Below, in pieces: positions 16,782 through 26,036 of a stretch of 64,000 nt of DNA. A model generated the notes under the pieces. It saw nothing but the letters and a program-made list of their open reading frames with translations, did no database searches and was not told where the DNA came from. Made by a program: the position numbers and the translations under genes. Origin of the DNA: Haloarcula taiwanensis (GTDB lineage: Archaea; Halobacteriota; Halobacteria; Halobacteriales; Haloarculaceae). The stretch covers positions 372,001 through 436,000 of the forward strand of contig CP019155.1 of the NCBI GenBank assembly GCA_002844335.1. Reading direction: 5' to 3'. The stretch's first letter is position 1; every line of letters starts with the position of its first letter.

Positions 16782-19264
16782 CTGAAGACATAACCGAGCA
16801 CGGTGCGGTGGCGAACCCGGACGACCCTTCGTTCGATGCGGCGAAACGTAACTGGAAGGCAGTGCTTGACGCGGCAAATGCTACTGGCGACGGTGGCGAA
16901 ATTTACGTCCCAGAGGGAACGTTTTATTTCGCTCGTGACAGTCGGTCTTCGTTCTTTGAGTTCGGTGGGCAGGAGCCCGCCGGCATATCAATCACCGGGG
17001 CCGGTCCAGAGCGGTCAGCGCTAGGGGTGAGCAGGCACACCGACGCGTCATCCCACCCGATCCAGACAGGATTTTACTACGACGATGGTGCCGATCATGG
17101 CACGGTCACAATCCGTGATATACGGCTGGATGGGAACTACGAGAATCTACCGGACCTTCGCGGTGCTGGCGGGGGTTCTAGATGTATGAATATCGCTGGC
17201 AGTGGAGATGTACATTTCTCGAATGCGCATATCCGCGGCTGGTATCAAGAGGCTATCCTTGGCCGGGACGTGCTACGGACCGTCGACCGGTGTACGTTTG
17301 AAGATAACGCCATTGCGGACCACAATTATTCGGGTGGCGGACACATCGGTCACCACATCACCACTCATGCGAGCGAGGGCAACCCTCTCACAGTGACGAA
17401 CTCCCATTTCATCGACTGTTCCGGGAGCGCAATCGATGTCCGGTTTAACACTGGCGAGATACGGATGCGAGACTGTTACGTGACAGGGACGGGTGCCAAC
17501 CTGTGTAAGTTGAGCGCCTCCTCGCTGTTCGATGTCCGACGAGTATACCATCGCGCCAACACGCCTTCGCTCGAATCCAAACTTGATGAGAAGTCGGGCG
17601 AGAATTTTTATGGCCGCTGTTTCATCAACAGGCTGTCCGACCGCACCGGCGGTGTACCGACAGTGTATCTCGAGAATGTCGAAACCAGAGACCACATGGG
17701 ATACGCTATTCAGGCCGCCGCCGGACAACTGAATCTTCAGGGTGACAATTTTGCGATTCACAACGCAACGTTCGAGCTAGCTGACGAAGTGTTCCGTGAC
17801 CGTGACGGGGCGCATTTCTCCGATGTGGCTCTCGACCGCGTGTCAGTGCACAACTGCGAGCGGGAATTGTTCGGCACGCAGGACTCGGACGGGGCTATCA
17901 AGACACTCGCGCGTGATAGGAACGGCGGTCTCGGCGACACCGGCGCTATTACGATTGAGGCTGACGAGCAGGGTGCCGACCCGCTCACACCCGATGTGCC
18001 GACTGCTTCCGATGTCGGTATCAACTCGGCGTCCGATGACTCTGGGCAGGAAACGACCACTACCTCAGAGCCACCGTTGTTCGATCACTGGACACCGCAG
18101 TGGTCCAGTTCCACGAGTGATTGGAGTGTCGACACCGGATCGCAGTTCGCAGGAAACTCTGCTCTCGCCTTCGAGAACACTGACGGGAACCGTACCCGAT
18201 ACGCTATTTCCGCGGACAATGTCGGCCGACCGGCGGACGTTGAGGTACTAGATAAGTTTCGAGTTCCATCGTTCGCTGCGGAGACAGAATACGGGTTCCA
18301 CGCACGGGTGTATCTCCGTGGCTCGACGGTTGACGGTAATGCCAACGGCTACTGGATAGAGGTCGAAGACCGTGCAGACGCGTTCCGTCTGGGTAAATAC
18401 ACTGATGGGAACGTGAGAACGATTGCCCGATTCGGCACGCCACAGGAGAATGAATACTTCTACAGGCGGTTCCGTGCCGAGGGGTCCGAGCTGAAAGCGA
18501 AGGTGTGGCCTGCTGGGACGGACGAACCAACCGAGTGGGATGTTGTCGAGACTGACAGCGACCACGCTGACGGCTGGGTTGGGCTGGGGTCGTTCGACCC
18601 GCAACCCGTCGAAACGGACGTGTTCAGTGCCGTGACTGGCGGTGCCACCGCTCAATTCCTTGGCTCCGAGACGACAGATACGACGCCGTCTGTATCCTGG
18701 GCAACGCCGACTGATGGTGAGGTAGCGAGTGGCGAGGTGACGGTACAGATCGCAGCAAACGACGAGGAAGATGCGGCAGACGCACTGACTGTAGAACACC
18801 GCCTCGGCGACGCTAGCTGGAATACGGCCACATACAACGCTGAGACTGGGTATTTCGAGGACACGTGGGACACGACAGGAGTTGACGGGGGCGACTACCG
18901 ACTCGAAGCGCGTGTGACCGACTCCGCCGGAAACGACGCCACTGCCTCGGCCACCGTAACCGTAGACAACGGGACGGCTTTGAGCCCCCCGAAGATCGAA
19001 GCCGTCGAAGTGAACCGAACGAATACTGATGACTGGTCACGATTCGATGTTGACTGGACCGTTACGGACGCCGATGGGGACCTCGATATGGTCGTCACGA
19101 CGCTCCTCTCTCAGGGAACAGTGGTGGCTGCCGATAGCACCCGTGTCAGCGGGAAACAGGACAGTTACACGCACCGATTGCGAGACCGCGGTCAAGTCGA
19201 CGAACTTCGGATCACAGTGAATGACGTCGAGAATCAGGTGGATAGTCTGAGCGAACCGCTGTAG
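16778..19264 (+). CDS. right-handed parallel beta-helix protein (pectate-lyase superfamily-like) with C-terminal beta domains
   Basis: The 828-aa product starts directly at the beta-helix domain (TEHGAVANPDDPSFDAAKRN, then IYVPEGTFYF), without a leader of its own. Residues about 1-400 form the beta-helix, with repeated short strands such as VTNSHFIDCSGSAIDVRF. Residues about 430-640 look like a jelly-roll/LamG-type sugar-binding domain, about 650-740 an Ig-like domain (WATPTDGEVASGEVTVQIAA) and the rest another beta domain. Such proteins bind or cleave acidic polysaccharides outside the cell. Homology to the paralogue at 24475 covers only the beta-helix part; the extra C-terminal 400 residues are unique. 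Export would need the Tat leader in the preceding overlapping frame. Confidence 0.8.
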   Translation: MTEDITEHGAVANPDDPSFDAAKRNWKAVLDAANATGDGGEIYVPEGTFYFARDSRSSFFEFGGQEPAGISITGAGPERSALGVSRHTDASSHPIQTGFYYDDGADHGTVTIRDIRLDGNYENLPDLRGAGGGSRCMNIAGSGDVHFSNAHIRGWYQEAILGRDVLRTVDRCTFEDNAIADHNYSGGGHIGHHITTHASEGNPLTVTNSHFIDCSGSAIDVRFNTGEIRMRDCYVTGTGANLCKLSASSLFDVRRVYHRANTPSLESKLDEKSGENFYGRCFINRLSDRTGGVPTVYLENVETRDHMGYAIQAAAGQLNLQGDNFAIHNATFELADEVFRDRDGAHFSDVALDRVSVHNCERELFGTQDSDGAIKTLARDRNGGLGDTGAITIEADEQGADPLTPDVPTASDVGINSASDDSGQETTTTSEPPLFDHWTPQWSSSTSDWSVDTGSQFAGNSALAFENTDGNRTRYAISADNVGRPADVEVLDKFRVPSFAAETEYGFHARVYLRGSTVDGNANGYWIEVEDRADAFRLGKYTDGNVRTIARFGTPQENEYFYRRFRAEGSELKAKVWPAGTDEPTEWDVVETDSDHADGWVGLGSFDPQPVETDVFSAVTGGATAQFLGSETTDTTPSVSWATPTDGEVASGEVTVQIAANDEEDAADALTVEHRLGDASWNTATYNAETGYFEDTWDTTGVDGGDYRLEARVTDSAGNDATASATVTVDNGTALSPPKIEAVEVNRTNTDDWSRFDVDWTVTDADGDLDMVVTTLLSQGTVVAADSTRVSGKQDSYTHRLRDRGQVDELRITVNDVENQVDSLSEPL
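17228..17262 (+). repeat. 35-nt stretch identical to 25132-25166 in the paralogous beta-helix gene
   Basis: The two beta-helix genes are identical over this 35-nt stretch and near-identical in flanking codons, including synonymous positions, while diverging elsewhere. This marks them as direct paralogues and raises the possibility of recent gene conversion. Confidence 0.8.
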
Positions 19265-19332
19265 CTCCTGCTCCGTGTTATTCATCTCCCTGTCTGTGGG
19301 GCGAAGTTACGATTCAATCGTCGAACGGTTTG

Positions 19333-20697
19333 TCACTCTTTGTAGCCGAGTTTGCGGAGTTGGAGTCGGACGTTTTCGGAAATTTCGCTCTCAGTAGCTG
19401 TAACTTCGGCGTTTGCTACCGACTGAATGTGGTCGTCTAAAGCCCCGGCCAGCCTGTCGTATGCGACAGACTCAATGTCGTCTGGTTGGTTGATCTTTTC
19501 CGGTTCGGAGTGGCGCCTGCAAAAAATCTCCTCACCCGTCTCCAGATCCCTGATGAGCTTATACTCTCCGTCAGTTCCCATTAGTCCGCCGTCGTCGTGG
19601 TCGTAGCTCTCCGTGAATGCGATACGGTCGCTGGTAGCATCAAAATTTGGTCCGGCGATATCTCGTCCGTCGACTGACTCTGGTGCCTCGATACCGGCTC
19701 TTTTCAGTATCGTCGGGACTAGATCGACATGTGAAACCGGGGTCTCTATCTCCCCACCGCTAATCTCAGGTCCATCAATCATCATTGGAACATGAACGTT
19801 CTCCTCATAGAGAGCGCTTCCCGGATGAAAAACAAGTCCCTTCTCGTTGAACGCTTCGCCATGGTCCGACGTGAACACAAGGAGTGTCTCTTCGAGACCG
19901 AGCGTCTCGTCGAGTCGCTCTAGCAGGTTCCCAAGCTGCCGGTCGAAATACTCTATTTCACCACGATACAGACGCTCAAGGGAATTTATATCGCTCTCGG
20001 CGGCCTCGGACCGTTGTTGGTTAACTTTATGAAATAGTTTTACTGCCCGTCTCCGGCTGATTCCTTCACTGACTGTCCCCTCGTGAGGATAGTACGGATT
20101 ATGCACATCCATGTAATGTGCCCATACGAAGACGGGTTTAGACTGCTGTTTGGTCCAGTTGACGATATGCTGATTCAACTCTTCGGCCGGCTTGTAGAGG
20201 TTACTACCAAGCTGAATCCCCAGCCGCTTACCGGCGTTCTGGTACGTCCAAAAAACGAGATCTGAGAGTTGCTCGGTAGCGACAGCCCGTTCCACGGCCG
20301 TGTTGAACAGAGACGTGAGCTTGGAGTCTGTGTCCCCATCTCCTCCACTGTCACGACCCAGATAATAGTCGAACCCTCTATCGTAGTTGTATGTCGGGCT
20401 TAGATACGTGTTCGAGTGAAAGCCACCTGTGGCGTACCCCTCTTCGGACAACCGCTCCGCAATATGCACTCGGTCCGGATCGAAGCCAGTCTCCGCTGAT
20501 TCGAACGTCCAGGGATAGCTCCCGCTCAGAATCGAGAGAAACGATTGCTTCGTGTATGGCGCATTCGCGTATGCAGTGGAGCACGTGAGCCACTCTTCGG
20601 TCATCTGCGGAAGCGTTTCGAGCGAGTCAGGAGCCTTCTGCCCGGAAACATAGTCAGCACGCAGTGAATCGACGGTAATGAAAACGATATTTTTCAT
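19333..20697 (-). CDS. sulfatase-fold enzyme (alkaline phosphatase superfamily) with Thr at the nucleophile position
   Basis: The 454-aa product begins MKNIVFITVDSLRADYV, with the metal-binding Asp10, and has the superfamily's later metal motif TSDHGEAFNEKG and AHYMDVHNPYYPHEG. The segment aligned to the sulfatase C-x-P-S-R signature reads TKQSFLSILSG, so Thr49 replaces the Cys/Ser that is converted to formylglycine. It is therefore unlikely to be a classical sulfatase; phosphotransferases and phosphodiesterases of this superfamily use Thr. I place the start at the ATG five codons inside the longest frame because the core strand begins there. There is no signal peptide or membrane segment. 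Its neighbours are glycan genes, which suggests decoration or processing of a surface glycan. Confidence 0.82.
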   Translation of the reverse strand: MKNIVFITVDSLRADYVSGQKAPDSLETLPQMTEEWLTCSTAYANAPYTKQSFLSILSGSYPWTFESAETGFDPDRVHIAERLSEEGYATGGFHSNTYLSPTYNYDRGFDYYLGRDSGGDGDTDSKLTSLFNTAVERAVATEQLSDLVFWTYQNAGKRLGIQLGSNLYKPAEELNQHIVNWTKQQSKPVFVWAHYMDVHNPYYPHEGTVSEGISRRRAVKLFHKVNQQRSEAAESDINSLERLYRGEIEYFDRQLGNLLERLDETLGLEETLLVFTSDHGEAFNEKGLVFHPGSALYEENVHVPMMIDGPEISGGEIETPVSHVDLVPTILKRAGIEAPESVDGRDIAGPNFDATSDRIAFTESYDHDDGGLMGTDGEYKLIRDLETGEEIFCRRHSEPEKINQPDDIESVAYDRLAGALDDHIQSVANAEVTATESEISENVRLQLRKLGYKE

Positions 20698-20953
20698 TGC
20701 CATTCCCTCCACTGGCCGGAGTTATATCCCACAAATCGAACCCGTTCGCGTTTCATCAAATAGTCTCTCGTGTGTATCCAATTTGGATTCGACATGGGTA
20801 GTTTAGCAACATTCAAGGAAATAATTATACGTTCCCTAACCGAGTAACACGCCAACTCCGACGTTATCCCCACTTGATACGGATTATGAATCAATATCTC
20901 ACAGAACTACTCGACTACCCGTTCCAGATGTCGGAGTTCTGATCAGTGTGACA

Positions 20954-22753
20954 TCAGTTCGGACTCGCCGTCGTTCCGTCATTCGCGGTAGCATTAACGA
21001 GATATTGCGTATAATCGCCGTTGTCGTACAGTCGGTTGACTGTCTGGTCCCGTTCGAGTTGATCGAAATCACCGGGTGTGTATCGCCATCGGTCACGATA
21101 GCCCGGGAAAAGCTCTGGATACGTGATCCGGCCCTTCCGTGTGATTGTAAGGTAGTGGTCGGAGTCGTAACTACTCCCGAGATACTGTCGGGTGGTGTAA
21201 TTGAAATGACTCGGCGGTGTCCCTTCGTCGAAGTTATCCGCTGTCTGAACACCGTTCCGGTAGTCGTGATGTCGATGAAAGGTGATCCCGAAGCGGTCGA
21301 GATTTTCGGTGGCCTCGCCGTGGCCCATCAGCCATGCGCTCCCCTCAATTTCCATCTCGGTTACCTGTGGATTCCGTTCAGAACTCAGCGGCGATTTATA
21401 CACGCTGAATGTGGAAAGGCTTGCGAGCAGTAGGAGAACTACCACAGCTGTCGGCCAGAACCCTACAGTCCGTCCGATCCGTCTCTCGCTCCAGTCGACC
21501 TTTCTCCAGCTGACATACAACAGCTGTCCGACCAATATGATAGCGCCGATCTTAGCGATCTGGAATGGTCGGTTCGGCGGGACGATGAGGTCCGAGACTA
21601 GGAATAACAATCCTCCAAAGCTGAATACGACCACCGCCCCGGTAAACAGGCCGAGGTGTGGTGTTGGGACATATCGACCTTTCCAGACCAGAGCAGCTAC
21701 AGCGACGGTAAATGTGAACCCGAGCCCAAACAGCATGAATTCTACGCCATACTTGAACAGTATCACTCGAAGAATATCGATTAATGCCGGTGAAGATTCT
21801 TGAATAGTTTGCTGATAAGCGGCCACCGGCGGTTCCCCTTGATCGACACCGAACAGAGTGGTGTAGATCCGCTTGAAGCGCAGAAGGATACCCGCGTACT
21901 GCGTGTACCAAACCGCAAACAATGCTACTGAGAGCGAAAAGAGATTTTTCGTTGTGGGGAGTGGACCGCCCATACCCGGAACGTGATTGCTCCCGCGATA
22001 TAGGACGAATGTCCCGATGACAAAAAGCGCAGTTAGCGGGTGATAGAATGTCTGTGCGAAGAGTGCGATCACGAAAGCGGTTCGGGTTGCAGGTGCGGCG
22101 CTTTGATCACTCTTGAAAAGAAGGTACAGCGAGAACGGTATCAGCATAACACTCAGTGCAAAGGGGCGGAACCCGAGATGTGCGAATCGAAGCACAGGGA
22201 GCATGACGAACGGGAGTCCAAAGAGCATCTCTTGTCGGGAGTCGAACACGGTCCGCAACAGATAGAACATCGCTCCGTAATATAGCAGAGAAAACATGGG
22301 AGACAGCACCATCACGACCGTCATCCAGCCAAGACCCGTCGCATCGGAAACAGTGACAGCCAGAACGTGGGCTGGCGGGTAGATGTTGGCGCCGATCTCG
22401 CCGGTGACAACAAAATCGCGGATATACCCGAGATGTGACATAGGGTCTTCACGCCCATACATCTGATACCCACGCAGGAACGGCATGAGAAAGAGGACTA
22501 AATTAGAGAGAATCATGAGCGCGAGTGCCGGTCGCCACGTCGTATCCGCGCGCTCAGCCGCGCTCAAGAGTATAACAAGGCCGCCCACGAACAGCGCACC
22601 GACGATCGAGACCCAAAAATACGACGGGAGAGCCCCGTAGATGGATATTTCATACTTGGTTGCCGATGGCACCGTAGAAACGACTGCGACCGCAACCATG
22701 AGTAGCCCTGTCCCGAGGAGCGTAAGTAGTTCAAGATGCCGGGTTCGGCTCAT
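20954..22753 (-). CDS. polytopic membrane protein, GT-C-like, of the glycan cluster
   Basis: The 599-aa protein has about twelve to thirteen hydrophobic segments over residues 1-480 and a soluble C-terminal part of about 120 residues. After the third hydrophobic segment comes a loop with GREDPMSHLGYIRDFVVTGE followed by YPPAHVLAVT, the kind of acidic extracytoplasmic loop seen in GT-C glycosyltransferases that use lipid-linked sugars. I choose the ATG at 22753, which overlaps the stop of the upstream small gene (ATGA). It lies in an operon-like row with a GT2 gene, a small gene and the sulfatase-fold gene. It may be a glycosyltransferase or a repeat-unit polymerase; neither can be decided from sequence. 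Confidence 0.7.
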   Translation of the reverse strand: MSRTRHLELLTLLGTGLLMVAVAVVSTVPSATKYEISIYGALPSYFWVSIVGALFVGGLVILLSAAERADTTWRPALALMILSNLVLFLMPFLRGYQMYGREDPMSHLGYIRDFVVTGEIGANIYPPAHVLAVTVSDATGLGWMTVVMVLSPMFSLLYYGAMFYLLRTVFDSRQEMLFGLPFVMLPVLRFAHLGFRPFALSVMLIPFSLYLLFKSDQSAAPATRTAFVIALFAQTFYHPLTALFVIGTFVLYRGSNHVPGMGGPLPTTKNLFSLSVALFAVWYTQYAGILLRFKRIYTTLFGVDQGEPPVAAYQQTIQESSPALIDILRVILFKYGVEFMLFGLGFTFTVAVAALVWKGRYVPTPHLGLFTGAVVVFSFGGLLFLVSDLIVPPNRPFQIAKIGAIILVGQLLYVSWRKVDWSERRIGRTVGFWPTAVVVLLLLASLSTFSVYKSPLSSERNPQVTEMEIEGSAWLMGHGEATENLDRFGITFHRHHDYRNGVQTADNFDEGTPPSHFNYTTRQYLGSSYDSDHYLTITRKGRITYPELFPGYRDRWRYTPGDFDQLERDQTVNRLYDNGDYTQYLVNATANDGTTASPN

Positions 22754-23094
22754 CGGTGTCGCCTCCTGAGATTTCGCTGGAAGAACCACATCGTCGAGCG
22801 AGAGTAATGTTGATCAAGAGCATCAGATGATCCTTCACTTGATCGTGCTTGCATATCTTCCCCTTTCCGAATTGTATACATTGTTATGCGATCATTTAGC
22901 TGTCTCCACAGGGCCGCCGGAAGAATCTGCGGTCCGTCCGTGACGGTTCCGCTCCTGTCCGGTGTGCCTACTTGACTGACTGTGACATGGTCTATCTCAC
23001 TATCACTCCACGGTGGGAATGAAAACGACAACAGCGGTTCAGTTGAGCCGATGCCACAGTGTCCGGTTTCCCGATGGTACGTCGTCGCTGTCAT
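22750..23094 (-). CDS. small hypothetical protein in glycan operon
   Basis: A 114-aa frame between a GT2 gene (18 nt upstream) and the membrane protein gene (4-nt ATGA overlap). The tight spacing and the haloarchaeal codon use support translation. The sequence has no hydrophobic segment; a stretch WRQLNDRITMYTIRKGEDMQARS and a basic end FQRNLRRRHR are its only notable features. It is not acidic as typical secreted haloarchaeal proteins are. It could be a remnant of a longer gene whose 5' part was lost, or a small cytoplasmic accessory. I recognise no family. Confidence 0.5.
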   Translation of the reverse strand: MTATTYHRETGHCGIGSTEPLLSFSFPPWSDSEIDHVTVSQVGTPDRSGTVTDGPQILPAALWRQLNDRITMYTIRKGEDMQARSSEGSSDALDQHYSRSTMWFFQRNLRRRHR

Positions 23095-23112
23095 GCTGGA
23101 AGCCAGGAGAGT

Positions 23113-24090
23113 TTAGGTGCCGGAAGCGGGACCGTTAGTTACCTTCTGTCGGAGAGAGGCAATCGATTCATAAGACCATCTCCCACCGAGCGACGCAACC
23201 AAATGCGGATACACTGACCAGTACAACGGATTCGCGAGCGCGGATAAGAAAAAGTACTTCCTGGCCTCCCTGTAACGGTCGGCTCTAACCGCAGACCGTG
23301 CCAGCGAGCGACGCATTGTGGCTACGAACATCCGCTCATAGTAGAGTCCGTACTCCGCCGCAACCCAGTCATGTTTCGAGATGAGCAGTGGATAGGCCAC
23401 GTCTCGCTTCTCTTCAAACTTTTTCGTAATGCTGTCGGGGAGTCCGGTCTGACGGTACGTCAGCGTCTCCCGAACTGGCTGGAAGTGGGCGTGCTGTGCT
23501 AGGCGGAAGAACCACTCGCGGTCTTGCCAGGCAGGCAATCTCTCGTCGGGTAATCCTGCAGTTTCTATGACCGTCGTATCGACCATAACCGACGAGAACT
23601 GACCGAAGTTCGTGCCGGTCAGGAGGTCCGTCATTACGTCGCCCGATGCGACTGGTGTCGACACTGTCGTGCCCTCTGGCCCGTCCTTCCGAACGCCGGT
23701 GTACACAACACCGGTCTCCGAGCCAGACTCCTGAAATGCTTGCACCTGCTTTGTAATCTTCGTCTCGTCCCACTGGTCGTCATCGTCCAGAAATGCGACG
23801 TACCGGCCGTCGGCGGCTCTAATACCCGTATTCCTGGCAGCGTTCGCTCCTCGGTTCTTGTCGTGACGGAGGATCCGAAACGAGTTGCCCACCGTCGGAT
23901 CGAATGAGTCCAGCGTTTCTCTGACAGGAGTCGGAGATGCGTCATCGACGACGAGCAACTCAATGTTGTCGTACGTCTGCTCTAGAACACTCTGGATGGC
24001 GCTCGATAACCGTTCGTTCCGGCCGTACGTCGGAATGATTGCGCTCACGAGCGGCGTTGTCCCTCCTTCCGTGTCCACGGACTCATTCAT
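23113..24090 (-). CDS. glycosyltransferase family 2 (GT-A)
   Basis: The 325-aa enzyme has a GT-A fold: PLVSAIIPTYGRNERLSSAIQSVLEQTYDNIELLVVDDAS at the start, then NRGANAARNTGI and the metal-binding FLDDDDQWDETK. The QDREWFFRLAQ stretch is the typical acceptor-side ED-like motif. The frame is open another 64 codons upstream, but those are not family-like, and the ATG at 24090 directly precedes the conserved domain. C-terminal residues 220-325 are helical without clear membrane segments. It is the first gene of the minus-strand row that continues with the 114-aa protein and the membrane protein, and likely adds one sugar to the lipid-linked glycan. Confidence 0.88.
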   Translation of the reverse strand: MNESVDTEGGTTPLVSAIIPTYGRNERLSSAIQSVLEQTYDNIELLVVDDASPTPVRETLDSFDPTVGNSFRILRHDKNRGANAARNTGIRAADGRYVAFLDDDDQWDETKITKQVQAFQESGSETGVVYTGVRKDGPEGTTVSTPVASGDVMTDLLTGTNFGQFSSVMVDTTVIETAGLPDERLPAWQDREWFFRLAQHAHFQPVRETLTYRQTGLPDSITKKFEEKRDVAYPLLISKHDWVAAEYGLYYERMFVATMRRSLARSAVRADRYREARKYFFLSALANPLYWSVYPHLVASLGGRWSYESIASLRQKVTNGPASGT

Positions 24091-24474
24091 GTGGCTTCGG
24101 TATTGGGGGTCGGGACCGACAGTGTTCACTATTCGGCACCTACTCGTGCTCCCAAACCGCAAGTCATCGGCTGGACATCTCGCTGGTACCACCCGGTCGC
24201 CCTCTCTTCCTGAAGAAACTCCCCTCGAAGTCTGGACAACGTCCCGACCAGTAGTCAGATACACGCCTGAAAAACATATCAATACCGGAGTCGACGGGGT
24301 AACTAGAGGTGTGCCGTCTGATGGATTATGTTACTCCCGTCAATAGATACCAGAATAGGTTAAGAAGGGAATAACAATGCTATCAATCACAGCATATGTG
24401 GGTATGCTTACTGGGATCGCATCAAGTGATCTGCCCTCCGACGATACATGACTTGATTTACACGTACAAAAACA
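24091..24474. other. divergent intergenic region
   Basis: No gene supported. It holds the divergent promoters for the GT2 gene (minus) and the second beta-helix gene (plus). A GATTTACA element about 20 nt before the ATG at 24475 is the best plus-strand TATA candidate. The part nearest 24475 is AT-rich. Confidence 0.4.
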
Positions 24475-25962
24475 ATGACTGATGACTCAGGGTTGGCGTC
24501 GCAGATAGGCCGACGGAAGCTCCTTGCCCTCCTCGGATCAGCCGCGGTCACCGGTGGTGTTGCCCATCAAGTGTTTCGGGGTCGGTTTACCGGGCCCAGT
24601 GAGGAGCCACTGGCTAGTGTCAAAGGCACGCCGGAGGCAAAACCAGATCAGGAACATAAGCCAGAGACGAGCGGGGAGAACATCAGGGCGCACGGTGCGA
24701 AACCGAACCCGGGCGATCCGAGTATTGAGGCCGCAGAGAGGAATCTGAAGGCCCTCCAAACTGCTGCTCAAGCGGCTGGTGCTCACGGGTCTATTTACGT
24801 CCCAGAGGGAACGTACTACATTGGCCGTAGAGCAGCGCAGTACGAACCATTTAATCGGATCGGTGTCGACGGGGATATGCCACCCGGCATCTCAATCTAT
24901 GGAGCCGGCCCACAGGCCTCGGAACTCGCTATTACAGAACGACTTCAGGCCGATTCACACCCGGTACAGACCGGCTTCCGCTATATGGACGATGTGGACC
25001 ACGGTACGGTCGTTGTTAGGGATGTCCGGCTCAATGGAAACTATGAGAACCTCCCGAACCTCCGCGGTGCTGGTGGCGGATCAAGATGTATCAAAGTCGG
25101 TGGCGACGGTGATCTCCACCTATCGAACGCTCATATCCGCGGCTGGTATCAAGAGGCTATCCTTGGACGGGATGTGCTACGGACCGTCAACCGGTGTACA
25201 TTCGAAGACAATGCCATCGCCGACCACAATTATTCGGATGGCGGACACGTCGGCCACCACATCACCACCCACGCGAGCAAAGGCAATCCCCTCAGAGTGA
25301 CGAACTCTCGATTCATCGATTGTTCTGGAAGCGCCATCGATGTCCGATTTAACGCCGGCGAGATATCTGTCAGAAACTGCTATGTGACTGGTACTGGTGC
25401 GAATTTTTGTAAATTGAGTGCCGCATCCCTGTTGGATGTCCGTCGTGTCTTCCACCGCGCGAACACTCCCTCGCTCGAAGCGAAGCTTGATGACATCCCC
25501 GGACACGAGTTTGATGGGCGACAGTTCATTCAGCGTATAGCTTCCCGAGCGGACACCCCACCGACAGTACGTCTTAATGACGTTGTTACGACAAATATGA
25601 CAGACTACGCGCTCCAGTGTCGGATTGACCAAATGACTATCGAGGGAGATATGATAGCAATCATTAAAACGAACATACGAGAAGACGATGAAGTTATCAG
25701 AGACCGGGATTCTGGATGGTTCTCGGATATCGATATCGACCGGCTCTCAGTCCATGAGTGCAATGGCATGGTGTTCGATCTGAGCTCATCAAATGGCACT
25801 ATCCAGACCTTGGCACGGAACAATAATCAGGGAGGGCTCGGCAACACAGCTGACCTCACGGTCGAAACGGATGCGAAGGGGCAAGCACCGTTCGAGCCAT
25901 CAGTACCGTCGCCATCGACTGTCGGAATCAACACTGCGTCACACTCAGTGGTATGGAGGTGA
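24475..25962 (+). CDS. Tat-exported right-handed parallel beta-helix protein (pectate-lyase superfamily-like)
   Basis: The 495-aa product has an intact twin-arginine leader (GRRKLLALLGSAAVTGG, arginines at residues 13-14) without a lipobox, a Pro/Glu/Lys-rich linker to about residue 65, then the beta-helix domain (IRAHGAKPNPGDPSIEAAERN, IYVPEGTYYIGR, and strand repeats such as VTNSRFIDCSGSAIDVRF). It is the paralogue of the gene at 16778 and lacks that gene's C-terminal carbohydrate-binding-like domains. It is expected outside the membrane, acting on or binding polysaccharide. Catalytic residues cannot be assigned. A small membrane-protein gene follows 74 nt downstream on the same strand. Confidence 0.82.
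   Translation: MTDDSGLASQIGRRKLLALLGSAAVTGGVAHQVFRGRFTGPSEEPLASVKGTPEAKPDQEHKPETSGENIRAHGAKPNPGDPSIEAAERNLKALQTAAQAAGAHGSIYVPEGTYYIGRRAAQYEPFNRIGVDGDMPPGISIYGAGPQASELAITERLQADSHPVQTGFRYMDDVDHGTVVVRDVRLNGNYENLPNLRGAGGGSRCIKVGGDGDLHLSNAHIRGWYQEAILGRDVLRTVNRCTFEDNAIADHNYSDGGHVGHHITTHASKGNPLRVTNSRFIDCSGSAIDVRFNAGEISVRNCYVTGTGANFCKLSAASLLDVRRVFHRANTPSLEAKLDDIPGHEFDGRQFIQRIASRADTPPTVRLNDVVTTNMTDYALQCRIDQMTIEGDMIAIIKTNIREDDEVIRDRDSGWFSDIDIDRLSVHECNGMVFDLSSSNGTIQTLARNNNQGGLGNTADLTVETDAKGQAPFEPSVPSPSTVGINTASHSVVWR
25132..25166 (+). repeat. 35-nt stretch identical to 17228-17262 in the paralogous beta-helix gene
   Basis: Second copy of the identical block shared by the two beta-helix genes. It encodes the HIRGWYQEAILG segment that is also identical in protein. 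Confidence 0.8.
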
Positions 25963-26036
25963 TCTAGTATGCCTGCACTGAAACTCACTGCCAGTCACCG
26001 AACAGGGATTCACCGTAACTATCAGACATCTCAATC

